From an uncultured Faecalibacterium sp. (GTDB lineage: Bacteria; Bacillota; Clostridia; Oscillospirales; Ruminococcaceae), in contig CAKSTO010000003.1 in assembly GCA_934501115.1 (NCBI GenBank), positions 38,856 to 102,855 on the forward strand: 64,000 nucleotides of DNA, written 5' to 3'. A program made the translations under genes and the position numbers. The first letter of the stretch is position 1; each line of letters starts with the position of its first letter. Below the pieces are notes generated by a model. It searched no databases. It had not been told where the DNA came from and worked only from the letters and a program-made list of their open reading frames with translations. Shown here one piece after another: positions 17,241 through 25,932 of this stretch.

Positions 17241-18083
17241 TTATTTTTCGGTGTCGTCTGCGTCAGGGGCGTAGTCCTTTTTGAGAGCCTCTTCCAATTC
17301 GGCATCCTTCATTTTGCGGATGCTCTCCTCGATGTGGAACACCCTCTCGATGTCGCCGTAGATGATCTGGCAGGATACCTCGGTGATGAACCAGAAGCCG
17401 AAGATGATCATCAGTAAAAGCCCCAGCGGCATGCACAGGATCACCACGCCCCAGAACAGGATCTGCACGATGGCCGCCGCCAGCGCGTGGGGCAGGAAGG
17501 CGATCATGCAGTTGATGCTGTTCTTCAAGGTCTGGCGAAGGGGCTGCTCCAGCAGCACGATCTGCGGCCACAGATAGGCGAACAGCATCTGGAAGACGAG
17601 CAGGTTCAGCACCGTGGCCACCCACAGGGGCACGCCCACGTTGGTGCCGCGGCTGAGCATATTGAAGCAGAAATACACAAGGAAGATCTGCATCGTCACC
17701 ACGACGCAGTAGAAGATACCCGGCACGATGCTGGCCCGGAAGTTGCGCTTGAAGGCTCTGCGGTAGGTCATCCACCAGTAGCCGGCCTCGTCGCGCAGGG
17801 CGCGCAGCACGGTGTCGTACATACCGGCGAGGGCAGGGCCGGCCAGAATGCCGCCTGCCGCAGCGCTGAGGAGCATGACCGGCAGGCTGTTTGCCAGAAA
17901 GCCGATGTACACCAGACAGATCACCGGCAGAAAGCCGATGCAGGTGAGCAGGTTGGCAAGGAACATGCCGTTCATGTCGCGGCCGACCAGCTCGAAAAAG
18001 CGGCCGATGCCGGTCTTGCGGGGCGCATCTTTTTCTACGCCCCTGCCCGCTTTGAAATCGTTTGCAGAGGGAAACAGACCCAT
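17241..18083 (-). CDS. DUF624 (YesL-like) membrane protein
   Basis: 280 residues from ATG 18081-18083, chosen for the GAAAGG site 11-14 bases upstream; the frame extends to 18320 without a better one. Six hydrophobic segments: FLANLLTCIGFLPVICLVYI, a Gly/Ala pair (LLSAAAGGILAGPALAGMY), then four more. The TYRRAFKRNF loop and the last acidic tail are typical of YesL/DUF624 proteins, often near sugar transport genes but without a proven role. It leads an operon with the C39-fold and kinase-like genes. Confidence 0.75.
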   Translation of the reverse strand: MGLFPSANDFKAGRGVEKDAPRKTGIGRFFELVGRDMNGMFLANLLTCIGFLPVICLVYIGFLANSLPVMLLSAAAGGILAGPALAGMYDTVLRALRDEAGYWWMTYRRAFKRNFRASIVPGIFYCVVVTMQIFLVYFCFNMLSRGTNVGVPLWVATVLNLLVFQMLFAYLWPQIVLLEQPLRQTLKNSINCMIAFLPHALAAAIVQILFWGVVILCMPLGLLLMIIFGFWFITEVSCQIIYGDIERVFHIEESIRKMKDAELEEALKKDYAPDADDTEK

Positions 18084-18170
18084 AATGGTAACGTACCTTT
18101 CTCGTGATCCTTTGAGCCGGCGGAAGGCGTTTTTCTCAGAAAGTGCCATTGTGCTGACTTTACAACTATA

Positions 18171-18199
18171 AATATACCTGCATTTTGTCAATTTTGCAA
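18171..18199 (-). promoter_or_regulatory. Promoter of the DUF624 operon
   Basis: Minus strand TTGCAA (complement of 18194-18199), 17 bases, TATATT (complement of 18171-18176). The leader would be about 80 bases. Confidence 0.55.
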
Positions 18200-18258
18200 G
18201 ACCACAGATCCGCCGATTTGTAAAAAAAGTGTTATTTCTCCCCTTTTTATAAAAAGTG

Positions 18259-18267
18259 TGATACAAT
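18259..18267 (+). promoter_or_regulatory. Extended -10 promoter of plsC
   Basis: TGATACAAT, an extended -10 (TGN plus TACAAT), 37 bases before the plsC start and lacking a clear -35. It is divergent from the DUF624 promoter. Confidence 0.5.
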
Positions 18268-18303
18268 AACAATGGCATTTTTTGCCGGAGGGAGGAAACC
18301 GCA

Positions 18304-19029
18304 ATGAGCATTTTCCGCACGATTGCGATGTTTATTTACTTATTTGGTTATATGATCGTTCACTACGGCGTGCTGCGCCGGGCTGAACGTGCACTGGCAG
18401 CAGGCGATACCCGGCGGGTGGAGGAGCTCGTCAACAAGCATATCCCCCACTGGAGCCGGGGCATCCTGAAGGTGACCGGCGTATCCCTGAGCGTGGAGGG
18501 GCTGGAGAACATCCCCAAAGACACCCCCTGCGTGTTCGTGGGCAACCACCGCAGCTACTACGACATCCCGCTGCTGCTGGCCGGCCTCGACAAGCCCCAC
18601 GGCATCCTTGCGAAAGAGGAGCTGGAAAAGATCCCCCTGCTGAACCGCTGGATGAAGCTGCTGGGCTGCGTGTTCGTCCAGCGTGACGACCTGCGGGCGT
18701 CTGTCCGCGCCCTGAACGACGCCACGGCCATCGTGGAGAGCGGCAGGAGCTTCGTCATCTTCCCGGAGGGCACCCGCTACAAGGGCGAAGAGGGCGGTGC
18801 CGGTGAGTTCAAGGCCGGGGCATTCCGCATTGCCGTCAAGACCGGTGCCCCGGTGGTTCCGGTGGCCATTACCGGTGCGCGGGCACTGTTTGAGAGCAAT
18901 GGCAACCTGTGCCACAAGGGCAGCGTGCGCATCAAGGTGCTGCCGCCCATCCGGACGGTCGGCATGAGCAAGGCCGAGCAGAAACAGCTGCCCGACGCTG
19001 TGCGCCAGACCATTCTGGCACAGCTGTAA
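18304..19029 (+). CDS. plsC: 1-acyl-sn-glycerol-3-phosphate acyltransferase (PlsC family)
   Basis: 241 residues. An N-terminal membrane segment (IAMFIYLFGYMIVHYGVL) is followed by the acyltransferase motifs: NHRSYYD (HX4D catalytic motif, near residue 81), the VQRDD region, and FPEGTRYKGEEG (motif III, near 157), then VPVAITG (motif IV). The enzyme adds the second acyl chain to lysophosphatidic acid to make phosphatidic acid at the membrane. GGAGGGAGG precedes the start. The two genes after it may share its transcript. Confidence 0.92.
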   Translation: MSIFRTIAMFIYLFGYMIVHYGVLRRAERALAAGDTRRVEELVNKHIPHWSRGILKVTGVSLSVEGLENIPKDTPCVFVGNHRSYYDIPLLLAGLDKPHGILAKEELEKIPLLNRWMKLLGCVFVQRDDLRASVRALNDATAIVESGRSFVIFPEGTRYKGEEGGAGEFKAGAFRIAVKTGAPVVPVAITGARALFESNGNLCHKGSVRIKVLPPIRTVGMSKAEQKQLPDAVRQTILAQL

Positions 19030-19069
19030 GCGCCCGTGCCGCCGAATCATCAAAATCAGGAGTTTTTCT

Positions 19070-19822
19070 ATGGCAAGCTACCGTTATGAACGTGATATCG
19101 ACCCCAACGACCTCAAGCCCCGCAAAGAGCGTCAGTACACCCGCAAAGAGCGCTGGGCGAACTGGTGGGACTACAACCTCAAGTGGGTCATCCTCATCGG
19201 CATTGCGGCGGCGTTTTTCGGCTACAACTTCATCGGGCAGTATTTCTTTACCGTCCATGCCGACTACAATGTGGCGGTGGTGGCACCCGGCTACCTGCCC
19301 GAGGCCACCCAGACCGCTCTGCAGGATGCCCTTGCCGCCTACGGCAAAGACCGCAACGGCGACGGCAAGGTGGTGGTAAAGCTGAACCTCTACACCATGG
19401 ACTTTGGCAATGAGGACTCGGACGCCTACCTTGACATGGCGGGCACCACCAAGCTTTCCACCGACATTCAGGGTGCGCTGAGCTCCGTTTTTATCCTGTA
19501 TGACCCGGCGGGCTTTCAGCAGACCACCGGCACGCTGCGGTATCTGGACGGCAGCCTGCCCCGGTCCGACGCAGACGATGACTGGTGGAACATGGTCTAC
19601 CACTGGGGCGACTGCCCGGTGCTGGCGGGGCTTGACCTCGGCGATTACGCCGCCGACGCGGTGCAGAGCGGCAGCGGCAGCAGTCAGGAGCTGATGCGCC
19701 GCTACTACATCGGGCTTCGCGGCGCGTGGAACAAGGACTCCGCCGACCTGCTGGCAGGCGGCGAAGAACTGTGGGATGCCCTGACCGCCGGGGCGGTGTC
19801 CACCGTCACCGAGGAGGGCTGA
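19070..19822 (+). CDS. Hypothetical single-pass membrane protein
   Basis: 250 residues, not recognised. Residues 1-37 are charged and cytoplasmic (RKERQYTRKERWANWWDY); residues 38-60 form one membrane helix (WVILIGIAAAFFGYNFIGQYFF). The rest is outside and has a YGKDRNGDGKVVVKLNLYTMDFG stretch, then acidic and Ser/Gly-rich parts. DRNGDGK is EF-hand-like, but one copy is not evidence for calcium. CAGGAG lies upstream. Forty bases after plsC and one base before the next small gene. Confidence 0.8.
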   Translation: MASYRYERDIDPNDLKPRKERQYTRKERWANWWDYNLKWVILIGIAAAFFGYNFIGQYFFTVHADYNVAVVAPGYLPEATQTALQDALAAYGKDRNGDGKVVVKLNLYTMDFGNEDSDAYLDMAGTTKLSTDIQGALSSVFILYDPAGFQQTTGTLRYLDGSLPRSDADDDWWNMVYHWGDCPVLAGLDLGDYAADAVQSGSGSSQELMRRYYIGLRGAWNKDSADLLAGGEELWDALTAGAVSTVTEEG

Positions 19823-19823
19823 G

Positions 19824-20003
19824 ATGCGCTTCCGGGTAAAGAAGGGCGGGCCGGCAGAGCGGTTCCGCTTTGACCGCACGGAAAAGCCGCTGCCGAAGCG
19901 GGAAACGGAAAAAACGGCTTCCCTCGTGGAAAAGCTGGACAACCCCTACAGCCGGTATTACGGCAGCCCCCGCAGCCGCGAAGACCTGCGCAGGCACGAT
20001 TGA
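19824..20003 (+). CDS. Small basic protein, 59 residues, unknown
   Basis: ATG 19824 comes one base after the stop of the upstream gene, whose last codons supply GAGGAGGGC as ribosome site. The product begins MRFRVKKGGPAERFRFDRTE and ends YYGSPRSREDLRRHD, very rich in Arg and Lys, with no membrane segment. The tight coupling, codon use like the neighbours, and the terminator ten bases after its stop support a real gene. No function can be assigned. Confidence 0.65.
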   Translation: MRFRVKKGGPAERFRFDRTEKPLPKRETEKTASLVEKLDNPYSRYYGSPRSREDLRRHD

Positions 20004-20013
20004 ACCGGACAGC

Positions 20014-20054
20014 AAAACTCCCCCGCAGCGCTGTGCTGCAGGGGAGTTTTTTCA
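20014..20054. terminator. Bidirectional terminator between convergent genes
   Basis: Stem AAAACTCCCC / GGGGAGTTTT with an inner GCAGC / GCTGC pair. A T run follows on both strands, so it serves the small basic gene (plus) and the secreted protein (minus). Confidence 0.85.
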
Positions 20055-20062
20055 CGTACGGG

Positions 20063-22215
20063 TTATTCGGCTTTGGTCTCGGTATTGTCAAACAGACCCT
20101 TATCCTTGGCCTTCTGCCAGGTCAGGCAGACGCGCAGCTTGGTGACCATGCGGTAGGGGTGGAACTTTTCAGTGTCCTTCTCCTCGTCGATGTCGTCGTC
20201 CATCAGCTCCTGCTCTACCATCCAGCGGGCAGCTTTCTGCCAGTCGGTGTCGTCCTCGTCGATATCATCGTAGAGGTCGGTGTTCTGGGGCTCGGGCTTA
20301 CCGGCGCGCTCCCAGATGAGGTCGGCCAGCTCGATGCGGTTGGAGGGCAGGATAATGCCGGGCATATTGATGACGCGGTAGATGCCGGTGCCTGCTTCGT
20401 AAAGGATAGCACCTGCGGCAGCGCCCACGACCACGGCAGAGAGCGCGCCCTTGATGTTGTCGGCGCCGCTGGGGTCGACCGGGTCGATCACCGTTTTATA
20501 CTTTGCGCGGACGGTCACGCTGCCTGCGGGCATCCAGAAGTGCGTTTCCTCCGCGTCGTTATCCTTCAGCAGGGCGTCGTTGGGCGTGCCGTCCACCAGC
20601 ACCTCCCAGCCGTCAAAGGCTTCGCCCGCCGGGGCGGGGTCAGCCTTCAGGGTGACTTTGGTTCCTGCGTTGATCTCGGTATAGGAGTACAGCGTCTCTT
20701 CGCCGCTGCCAAGGTCAGCCGCGGCGGTGGCGTGCTCGGAGGTCACAGTGTACTTGCCTGCCGTTTTCCCGGTCAGGTAGCGGTAATTGCCGGTGCGATC
20801 ATAGGCCACCAGATAGCCGTCGGTGCTGGTGAGCTTCAGGTTCTGCTGGTTCGGTGCATCCGACGTGGTGATCTGGCGCGGGGTGGTAATGGAGCTTTCT
20901 GCCACCTTGACCGTCGCAGGGTCGGTGAAGGTATCCTTGATGGTGATCTTCTGGCCGTCGCCAAGGTAAATGTCGTTCTCGTTGTTTTCAAAGGTCACGT
21001 TTTCGAGGATGACGGTGGGGTCGCCGCTTCGCACCTCAATGCCGTATTTGCTGTTTTTGATGGTGCCGCCGGAGACCGTAGTATTGCCGGTGCTTTGCAA
21101 TGTCATAATTGCATCGCCGTTCGGCGCAGAGATAACACCGCCATTGAATTCCAAAACACCATTGTTTCCAATCGCATACTTTGAACTCTTCGTCAGCGAA
21201 ATGGTTACAGGCTTTTCGCTTTCATCGATTTTCAAAGTACTGTTATTACATTGAAATGCGACGGCGTCTTCGCCTTCAGCGGTGTAAGTGCCGCCATGAA
21301 CCTTTGTAACGGCGTTTTCGACAGTGGCAATCATGATCTTTGGGGCGGAGGAGGTAAAAGTGCCATTGAATATTTCGAGGTCTCCGCGATTGTTTACGAC
21401 GTTGCTATGCTCCGACTCAAAGGTTCCGTTATAGATCTTCATGGTTCCAGTAGAGAGGTTGACAACCGATGGTCGTCCGGTAGCGCTGTTTTTGCAATGC
21501 CCATCATAGATGATTAGAGTGGATTTTTCCTGATTCAGGACAGCGTTACTTGCCGGAGATTCGTATTCACCACCGTTAATCGTGAGTGTTGCACCAGAAT
21601 CGTTGCTTACCGAAACATAATTCGATTTAACGTTGGAGTTCAAAATCTCCATATATGCAGCGGAATAAACATTATAGATTGCAGGGCTGTGGTTTGTATT
21701 CAGCTTTACAAACGAGCCGCCATCGATCTTCACATGGCCGCTTTGGTTCCGCACAGCAGGGTTGTTATATGTCTGAGCAACAACATTCGTCAGCAGAATG
21801 GGGGCGTTTGCAATCGAATTATTGACATTCAAAAATCCGCCGACAGTGCAGTCTGCTTCAAAAGCCAGCTGACCATTGATCGTCAACGAAGCGGCCTGCT
21901 TCACGTCCAGCAGATAGGAATTACCCGTATATTTCACATTGCTGCTGATGTTGATGATCACATCTTTACTTGTATCAATGGTAATGCCCTGCGTATAGTC
22001 GCTGGTACCATCCAGATAATACACGCCGTCCGGAGTGATCGTTGTATCGTTGATGGTCTCGCCGCCGTTCAGACGCACGCCGGTTTGCGCCTGTGCGCTT
22101 ACGCCGTTTTCAGGATCGATACCCCCCCCAGCGCGAGCGCGCTTACGGGGAGGACAGAGACTGCCATGCAGGCCGCAAGCGCCGCGCTGAGGAGCCGTGT
22201 CCGGAGTTGTTTCAT
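20063..22215 (-). CDS. Secreted beta-helix surface protein, out of frame at a G8 run (putatively phase-variable)
   Basis: Start ATG 22213-22215 (AAGGAA upstream) encodes the signal peptide MKQLRTRLLSAALAACMAVS..., but this frame stops at 22099 after 38 residues. One extra G in the run 22122-22129 would join it through GIDPENGVSAQAQTGVRLNG to the 671-codon frame ending at 20063, giving about 717 residues. The body has repeated TINGG / IYNGTF / VSGGTIKNS strands of a right-handed beta-helix. It ends in a Big-like domain (VTLKADPAPAGEAFDGWEV), a hydrophobic segment (GALSAVVVGAAAGAILY) and an SLH-like region (RIELADLIWERAGKPEP, WQKAARWMVEQEL). Probably surface-attached, role unknown. The frameshift could also be a sequencing error. 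Confidence 0.8.
22122..22129 (-). repeat. G8 homopolymer at the signal peptide (slippage site)
   Basis: Eight C on the plus strand, read as eight G in the codons just after SALAL. Nine (or six) G would restore the full protein; eight gives a 38-residue peptide. Its place just inside the coding frame is typical of contingency loci. Confidence 0.75.
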
Positions 22216-22317
22216 CGTTTTTTCCTTCCCTTCATGTAGGTTTTTATCCGCCCGATGCTGCTCTGCAGAGGAGACGGTATCGTTCCCGCTGATCCTGCGG
22301 AGCATCTCGACATTTTT

Positions 22318-22347
22318 AGTGTAGCACCCCGGTGCGGGGATTTTCAA
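22318..22347 (-). promoter_or_regulatory. Promoter of the secreted beta-helix protein gene
   Basis: Minus strand TTGAAA, 18 bases, TACACT. The spacer holds a palindrome CCCCG-CAC-CGGGG and a GGGGTGC block that also appears in the spacer of the promoter at 32009-32038. The gap from here to the pheA promoter shows no gene. Confidence 0.55.
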
Positions 22348-22588
22348 GGTTCAAATCTGCCGAAATTACGGAATGATTTTTGTGCGTTCCCGCGAGAATA
22401 CGCCGCAGCAGCACTGGCTTTTTCCGGTATCAGAATAACAAGCTGAAAAATACCGGGAACGATGTCAAAGTGCGGAAACGGCCAAGCCGCAGGGCAGGCC
22501 GCCGCCGCAGCACACTCGTGCGCAATTTTTGTATTGTTACGCAGGGGTGATTTGAAATATTCTCCACCCAGAATCGCCGGGGCTTTTG

Positions 22589-22617
22589 TTGTTTCTCCGT
22601 CCCAGTTATGGTATACT
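22589..22617 (+). promoter_or_regulatory. Candidate promoter of the aromatic operon
   Basis: TTGTTT (22589-22594), 17 bases, TATACT (22612-22617), with a leader of only about 50 bases. No T-box or leader peptide rich in Trp, Phe or Tyr is seen, so control may lie at the enzyme level. Confidence 0.45.
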
Positions 22618-22671
22618 TACTGAGTATCTTGGATCGGATGGTATTTTTATACATAAAAAGGATGTGAACCC

Positions 22672-23742
22672 ATGGACGCACTGGAACAGGCACGCGCCGA
22701 GATCGATGCAGTGGATGCCCAGCTGGCCGCGCTGTTTGAGCGGCGGATGGCCGCCGTGCTGCAGGTGGCAGAGTATAAGCGTGCCCACGGCCTGCCCATT
22801 TACGACGCCGCCCGCGAGACGGCAGTGCTGGAAAAGGCGGCTGCCCGCATCGGCACACCGGCGCTGCGGCCTTATTATAAAGACCACGTGCAGAACCTGA
22901 TGGATGTGGCAAAGCAGTATGAGGCCGAGGTGCTGGGGCAAAACCGCGCCGCCTATCAGGGGGTGGAGGGCGCTTTTGCCCACATCGCCCTCCGGGCACT
23001 GTTCCCCCATGCCGAGGCCGTGAGCTGCCCCACATGGGACGAGGTGTTTGACGCGGTGGAGCGCGGCGATGCCGCCCACGGCGTCGTGCCCTTTGAAAAC
23101 AGCCATGCGGGCGATGTGTCCGCAGTGCTGGATCTGTGCTACAATCACCCGGCGCTGTGGGTGGTGGACGTCTATGACCTGCCCATCTCCCAGAACCTTC
23201 TGGTGCTGCCGGGCGCAAGGCTCGATCAGATCAAAAGCGTTTACAGCCACCAGCAGGCAATCGCCCAGAGCGAGACCTTTTTAAGGCAGTTTGGCCTGCC
23301 CGCCACCGCCATGCCCAACACCGCCATGGCCGCAAAGTTCGTGGCCGAAAGCGGCGACGTCTCCAAAGCGGCCATTGCCAGCGCAGAGACGGCGGCGCTG
23401 TACGGGCTGGAAGTGCTGGTGCCCCGCATCAACACCGACGGCGACAACACCACCCGCTTTATCGTGCTCAGCCGCGAAAAGCCCACCGGCGGCAACCGGT
23501 TCTCGCTGCTGTTTACGGTGGACAACAAGCCCGGCAAGCTGGGCGAGGTGATCCAGATCATCGGTGCAAGCGGCTTTAATATGGAGTCCATCAAGAGCCG
23601 CCCCATGCCTCATGTGCCCTTTGAATATTATTTTTACGTCGAGCTTGTGGGCGACCCCACCGCCGACGAGACCGCCGCGCTGCTGCGCGAGCTTGACCGC
23701 ACCTGCCGTACCGTGCGGCTGTTAGGAGTGTATACAAAATGA
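22672..23742 (+). CDS. pheA: Bifunctional chorismate mutase / prephenate dehydratase
   Basis: 356 residues. Residues 1-85 are an AroQ-class chorismate mutase (ARAEIDAVDAQLAALFERRM). Residues about 90-270 are prephenate dehydratase (AYQGVEGAFAHIA; GVVPFENSHAG; DNTTRFIVL, the TRF catalytic motif). Residues 275-356 are an ACT domain (LFTVDNKPGKLGEV and NMESIKSRP) for phenylalanine feedback. It makes phenylpyruvate from chorismate. It opens the operon and overlaps aroB by four bases. Confidence 0.95.
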   Translation: MDALEQARAEIDAVDAQLAALFERRMAAVLQVAEYKRAHGLPIYDAARETAVLEKAAARIGTPALRPYYKDHVQNLMDVAKQYEAEVLGQNRAAYQGVEGAFAHIALRALFPHAEAVSCPTWDEVFDAVERGDAAHGVVPFENSHAGDVSAVLDLCYNHPALWVVDVYDLPISQNLLVLPGARLDQIKSVYSHQQAIAQSETFLRQFGLPATAMPNTAMAAKFVAESGDVSKAAIASAETAALYGLEVLVPRINTDGDNTTRFIVLSREKPTGGNRFSLLFTVDNKPGKLGEVIQIIGASGFNMESIKSRPMPHVPFEYYFYVELVGDPTADETAALLRELDRTCRTVRLLGVYTK

Positions 23743-24782
23743 GCGAATTTATCGGAACCAAGCTGACCATGAATCTGGGCGAGCGCAGCTACGACATCAT
23801 CGTCAAAAACGGCTCGCTGGCAAACCTGTACCAGTTTGCCCGGCTCGACCGCCGGGTGGCGGTGGTCACCGACAGCGGCGTGCCTGCGCAGTACGCCCAG
23901 ATCGTGGCCGACCAGTGCAAGGACGCCCGCATCATCACGGTGCCGCAGGGCGAGGCCAGCAAGAGCTTCAAGATCCTGGAAACCGTGCTGCGCCAGATGC
24001 TGGAGTTCGGCATGGGGCGCGGCGATCTGGTCGTGGCCGTAGGCGGCGGCGTGGTGGGCGATCTGGCCGGTTTTGCCGCGTCCATCTATATGCGCGGCAT
24101 CGACTTCATCAACTGCCCCACCACCACCCTCTCCATGATCGACTCCTCCATCGGCGGCAAGACCGCCGTGGATCTGGGCGATACCAAAAACATCGTGGGT
24201 GCCTTCTGGCAGCCAAAGCTCGTCATCGTGGATCCGGACACCCTTGCCACCCTGCCCCGCCGCCACTTCATCAACGGTCTGGCAGAAGCCGTCAAAGCCA
24301 GCCTGCTGGCAGACCCGGAGCTGTTCGCGATCTTTGAAAGCGGCGATGTGGACGCCCGGATCGGCGAGATCATCTGCCGCAGCCTGCGGTTCAAAAAGAA
24401 CATCGTGGAGCAGGACGAGACCGAGCAGGGGATGCGCAAGGCGCTGAACTTCGGCCACACCATCGGCCACGGCATCGAGGCCGTCAAGGGCATCAAGGGC
24501 CGCCGCACCGTGGGTCTTTACCACGGCGAGTGCGTGGCGCTGGGCATGCTGCCCATGATCGAATCCAAGGCATTGCAGAAGCGGGTGCGCGCGGTGTACC
24601 GCCGCCTCGGCCTGCCCACCCGCACCACTTATGATAAGGAAAAGGTGCTGGCGGAGATGCTGCATGACAAAAAGGCACAGGGCGGCCAGATCACCATCAT
24701 CAAAGTGCCGGGGCTGGGCTGCTGGCGTGCCGAGACCATCCCGGTGGAGGGGCTGCGTCCTTTGCTGGGCATTGAGGATTAA
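23739..24782 (+). CDS. aroB: 3-dehydroquinate synthase
   Basis: 347 residues. NAD site GGGVVGDLAGFAASIYMRG near residue 105; FINCPTTTLSMIDSSIGGKT, the family signature, follows; metal ligands include LNFGHTIGHGIE and the later YHGECVALGM. It turns DAHP into 3-dehydroquinate, the second shikimate step. Start overlaps pheA (ATGA) and the stop is three bases before aroC, so translation is coupled. Confidence 0.96.
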   Translation: MSEFIGTKLTMNLGERSYDIIVKNGSLANLYQFARLDRRVAVVTDSGVPAQYAQIVADQCKDARIITVPQGEASKSFKILETVLRQMLEFGMGRGDLVVAVGGGVVGDLAGFAASIYMRGIDFINCPTTTLSMIDSSIGGKTAVDLGDTKNIVGAFWQPKLVIVDPDTLATLPRRHFINGLAEAVKASLLADPELFAIFESGDVDARIGEIICRSLRFKKNIVEQDETEQGMRKALNFGHTIGHGIEAVKGIKGRRTVGLYHGECVALGMLPMIESKALQKRVRAVYRRLGLPTRTTYDKEKVLAEMLHDKKAQGGQITIIKVPGLGCWRAETIPVEGLRPLLGIED

Positions 24783-24785
24783 GCG

Positions 24786-25931
24786 ATGAAAAATACATTC
24801 GGCAGTGACCTTTCGCTGACCATTTTCGGCGAGAGCCATGGAAGAGCCATCGGCGCAGTGCTGGACGGCATGGCCGCCGGTGTGCCGGTGGACGAGGCGT
24901 TTCTCGCCGCCTGCATGGACAAGCGCCGTGCCCGGGGCGACGGCCTGTCCACCCCCCGCGTGGAAGCGGACAGGATCCAGTTTTTGTCCGGTGTGGCGGG
25001 CGGCCACACCACCGGAACAGCCATTGCGCTGATGATCGAAAATACCAACACCCGCAGCGGCGATTACGCCAAAACGGCAGACCTTCTGCGCCCCGGCCAC
25101 GCAGACTACACCGCCTATGCCAAGTACCACGGGTTTCAGGATGCCCGGGGCGGCGGGCACTTCTCCGGCCGGGTGACGGCGGCACTGGTGGCGGGCGGCG
25201 CGGTGGTGCTGAGCGCGCTGAACCGTGCGGGCATCGACATCACCACCCATATCGCAGAGTGCGCCGGCATTGCGGACACCCGCTTTGCGCGGGACGATGC
25301 CGCACAGCTCTCCGCTCAGGTGGAAGCACTTGCCAGCAAGCCCGAAGGCTTTGCGGTGCTGGATGAAACTGTGGAAGAACCCATGAAAGCCGCCATCCGT
25401 GCCGCCGGGGCGGAAGGCGACAGCGTGGGCGGGATGCTGGAAACGGCCATCCTCGGCCTGCCGGCCGGCATCGGCGAGCCTTATTTCGACAGTGTGGAAA
25501 GTGAGATCGCCCATCTGGCCTTTTCTGTCCCCGCCGTCAAGGGCATCGAGTTCGGCACCGGGTTCGGCTTTGCCGGAATGCGAGGCTCCGAAGCGAACGA
25601 CGCCTTCCGCATGACCCCGGAGGGGGCGGTGGTCACGGCCACCAACCACAACGCGGGCATCAACGGCGGCATCGCCAATGGGATGCCGGTGGTGTTCCGC
25701 ACGGTCATCAAGCCTACGCCCAGCATCTATAAGCAGCAGGACACGGTGGACTATCTCGCAAAAAAGAACGCGCAGCTGTCCATTCAGGGTCGCCACGACC
25801 CTTGCATCGTGCCCCGGGCGGCCATCGTGCAGACCTGCGCCGCCGCGCTGGCTGTGGGCGACCTGCTCACGGCACGCTACGGCGAGGCTTGGATGAACCA
25901 CCCCGCAACCTTCCGAAAGGAGGGCAGATAA
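24786..25931 (+). CDS. aroC: Chorismate synthase
   Basis: 381 residues. FGESHGRAIGAVLDG at the N-terminus and RPGHADYTAYAKYHG near residue 100 are the family signatures; RDPC-type HDPCIVPRAAIV near the end is also conserved. It makes chorismate from EPSP with reduced FMN. Fully family-sized. Directly follows aroB and is one base from aroE/aroK. Confidence 0.97.
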   Translation: MKNTFGSDLSLTIFGESHGRAIGAVLDGMAAGVPVDEAFLAACMDKRRARGDGLSTPRVEADRIQFLSGVAGGHTTGTAIALMIENTNTRSGDYAKTADLLRPGHADYTAYAKYHGFQDARGGGHFSGRVTAALVAGGAVVLSALNRAGIDITTHIAECAGIADTRFARDDAAQLSAQVEALASKPEGFAVLDETVEEPMKAAIRAAGAEGDSVGGMLETAILGLPAGIGEPYFDSVESEIAHLAFSVPAVKGIEFGTGFGFAGMRGSEANDAFRMTPEGAVVTATNHNAGINGGIANGMPVVFRTVIKPTPSIYKQQDTVDYLAKKNAQLSIQGRHDPCIVPRAAIVQTCAAALAVGDLLTARYGEAWMNHPATFRKEGR

Positions 25932-25932
25932 A

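Noticed and set aside
22099..22347. Separate 82-residue protein ending at 22099
   Set aside because: Only its last 38 codons make sense, as the signal peptide of the frameshifted surface protein; the first part runs through the promoter.
24779..25051. Open frame opposite aroC
   Set aside because: Antisense to a complete enzyme with all its motifs; codon pattern is a mirror.
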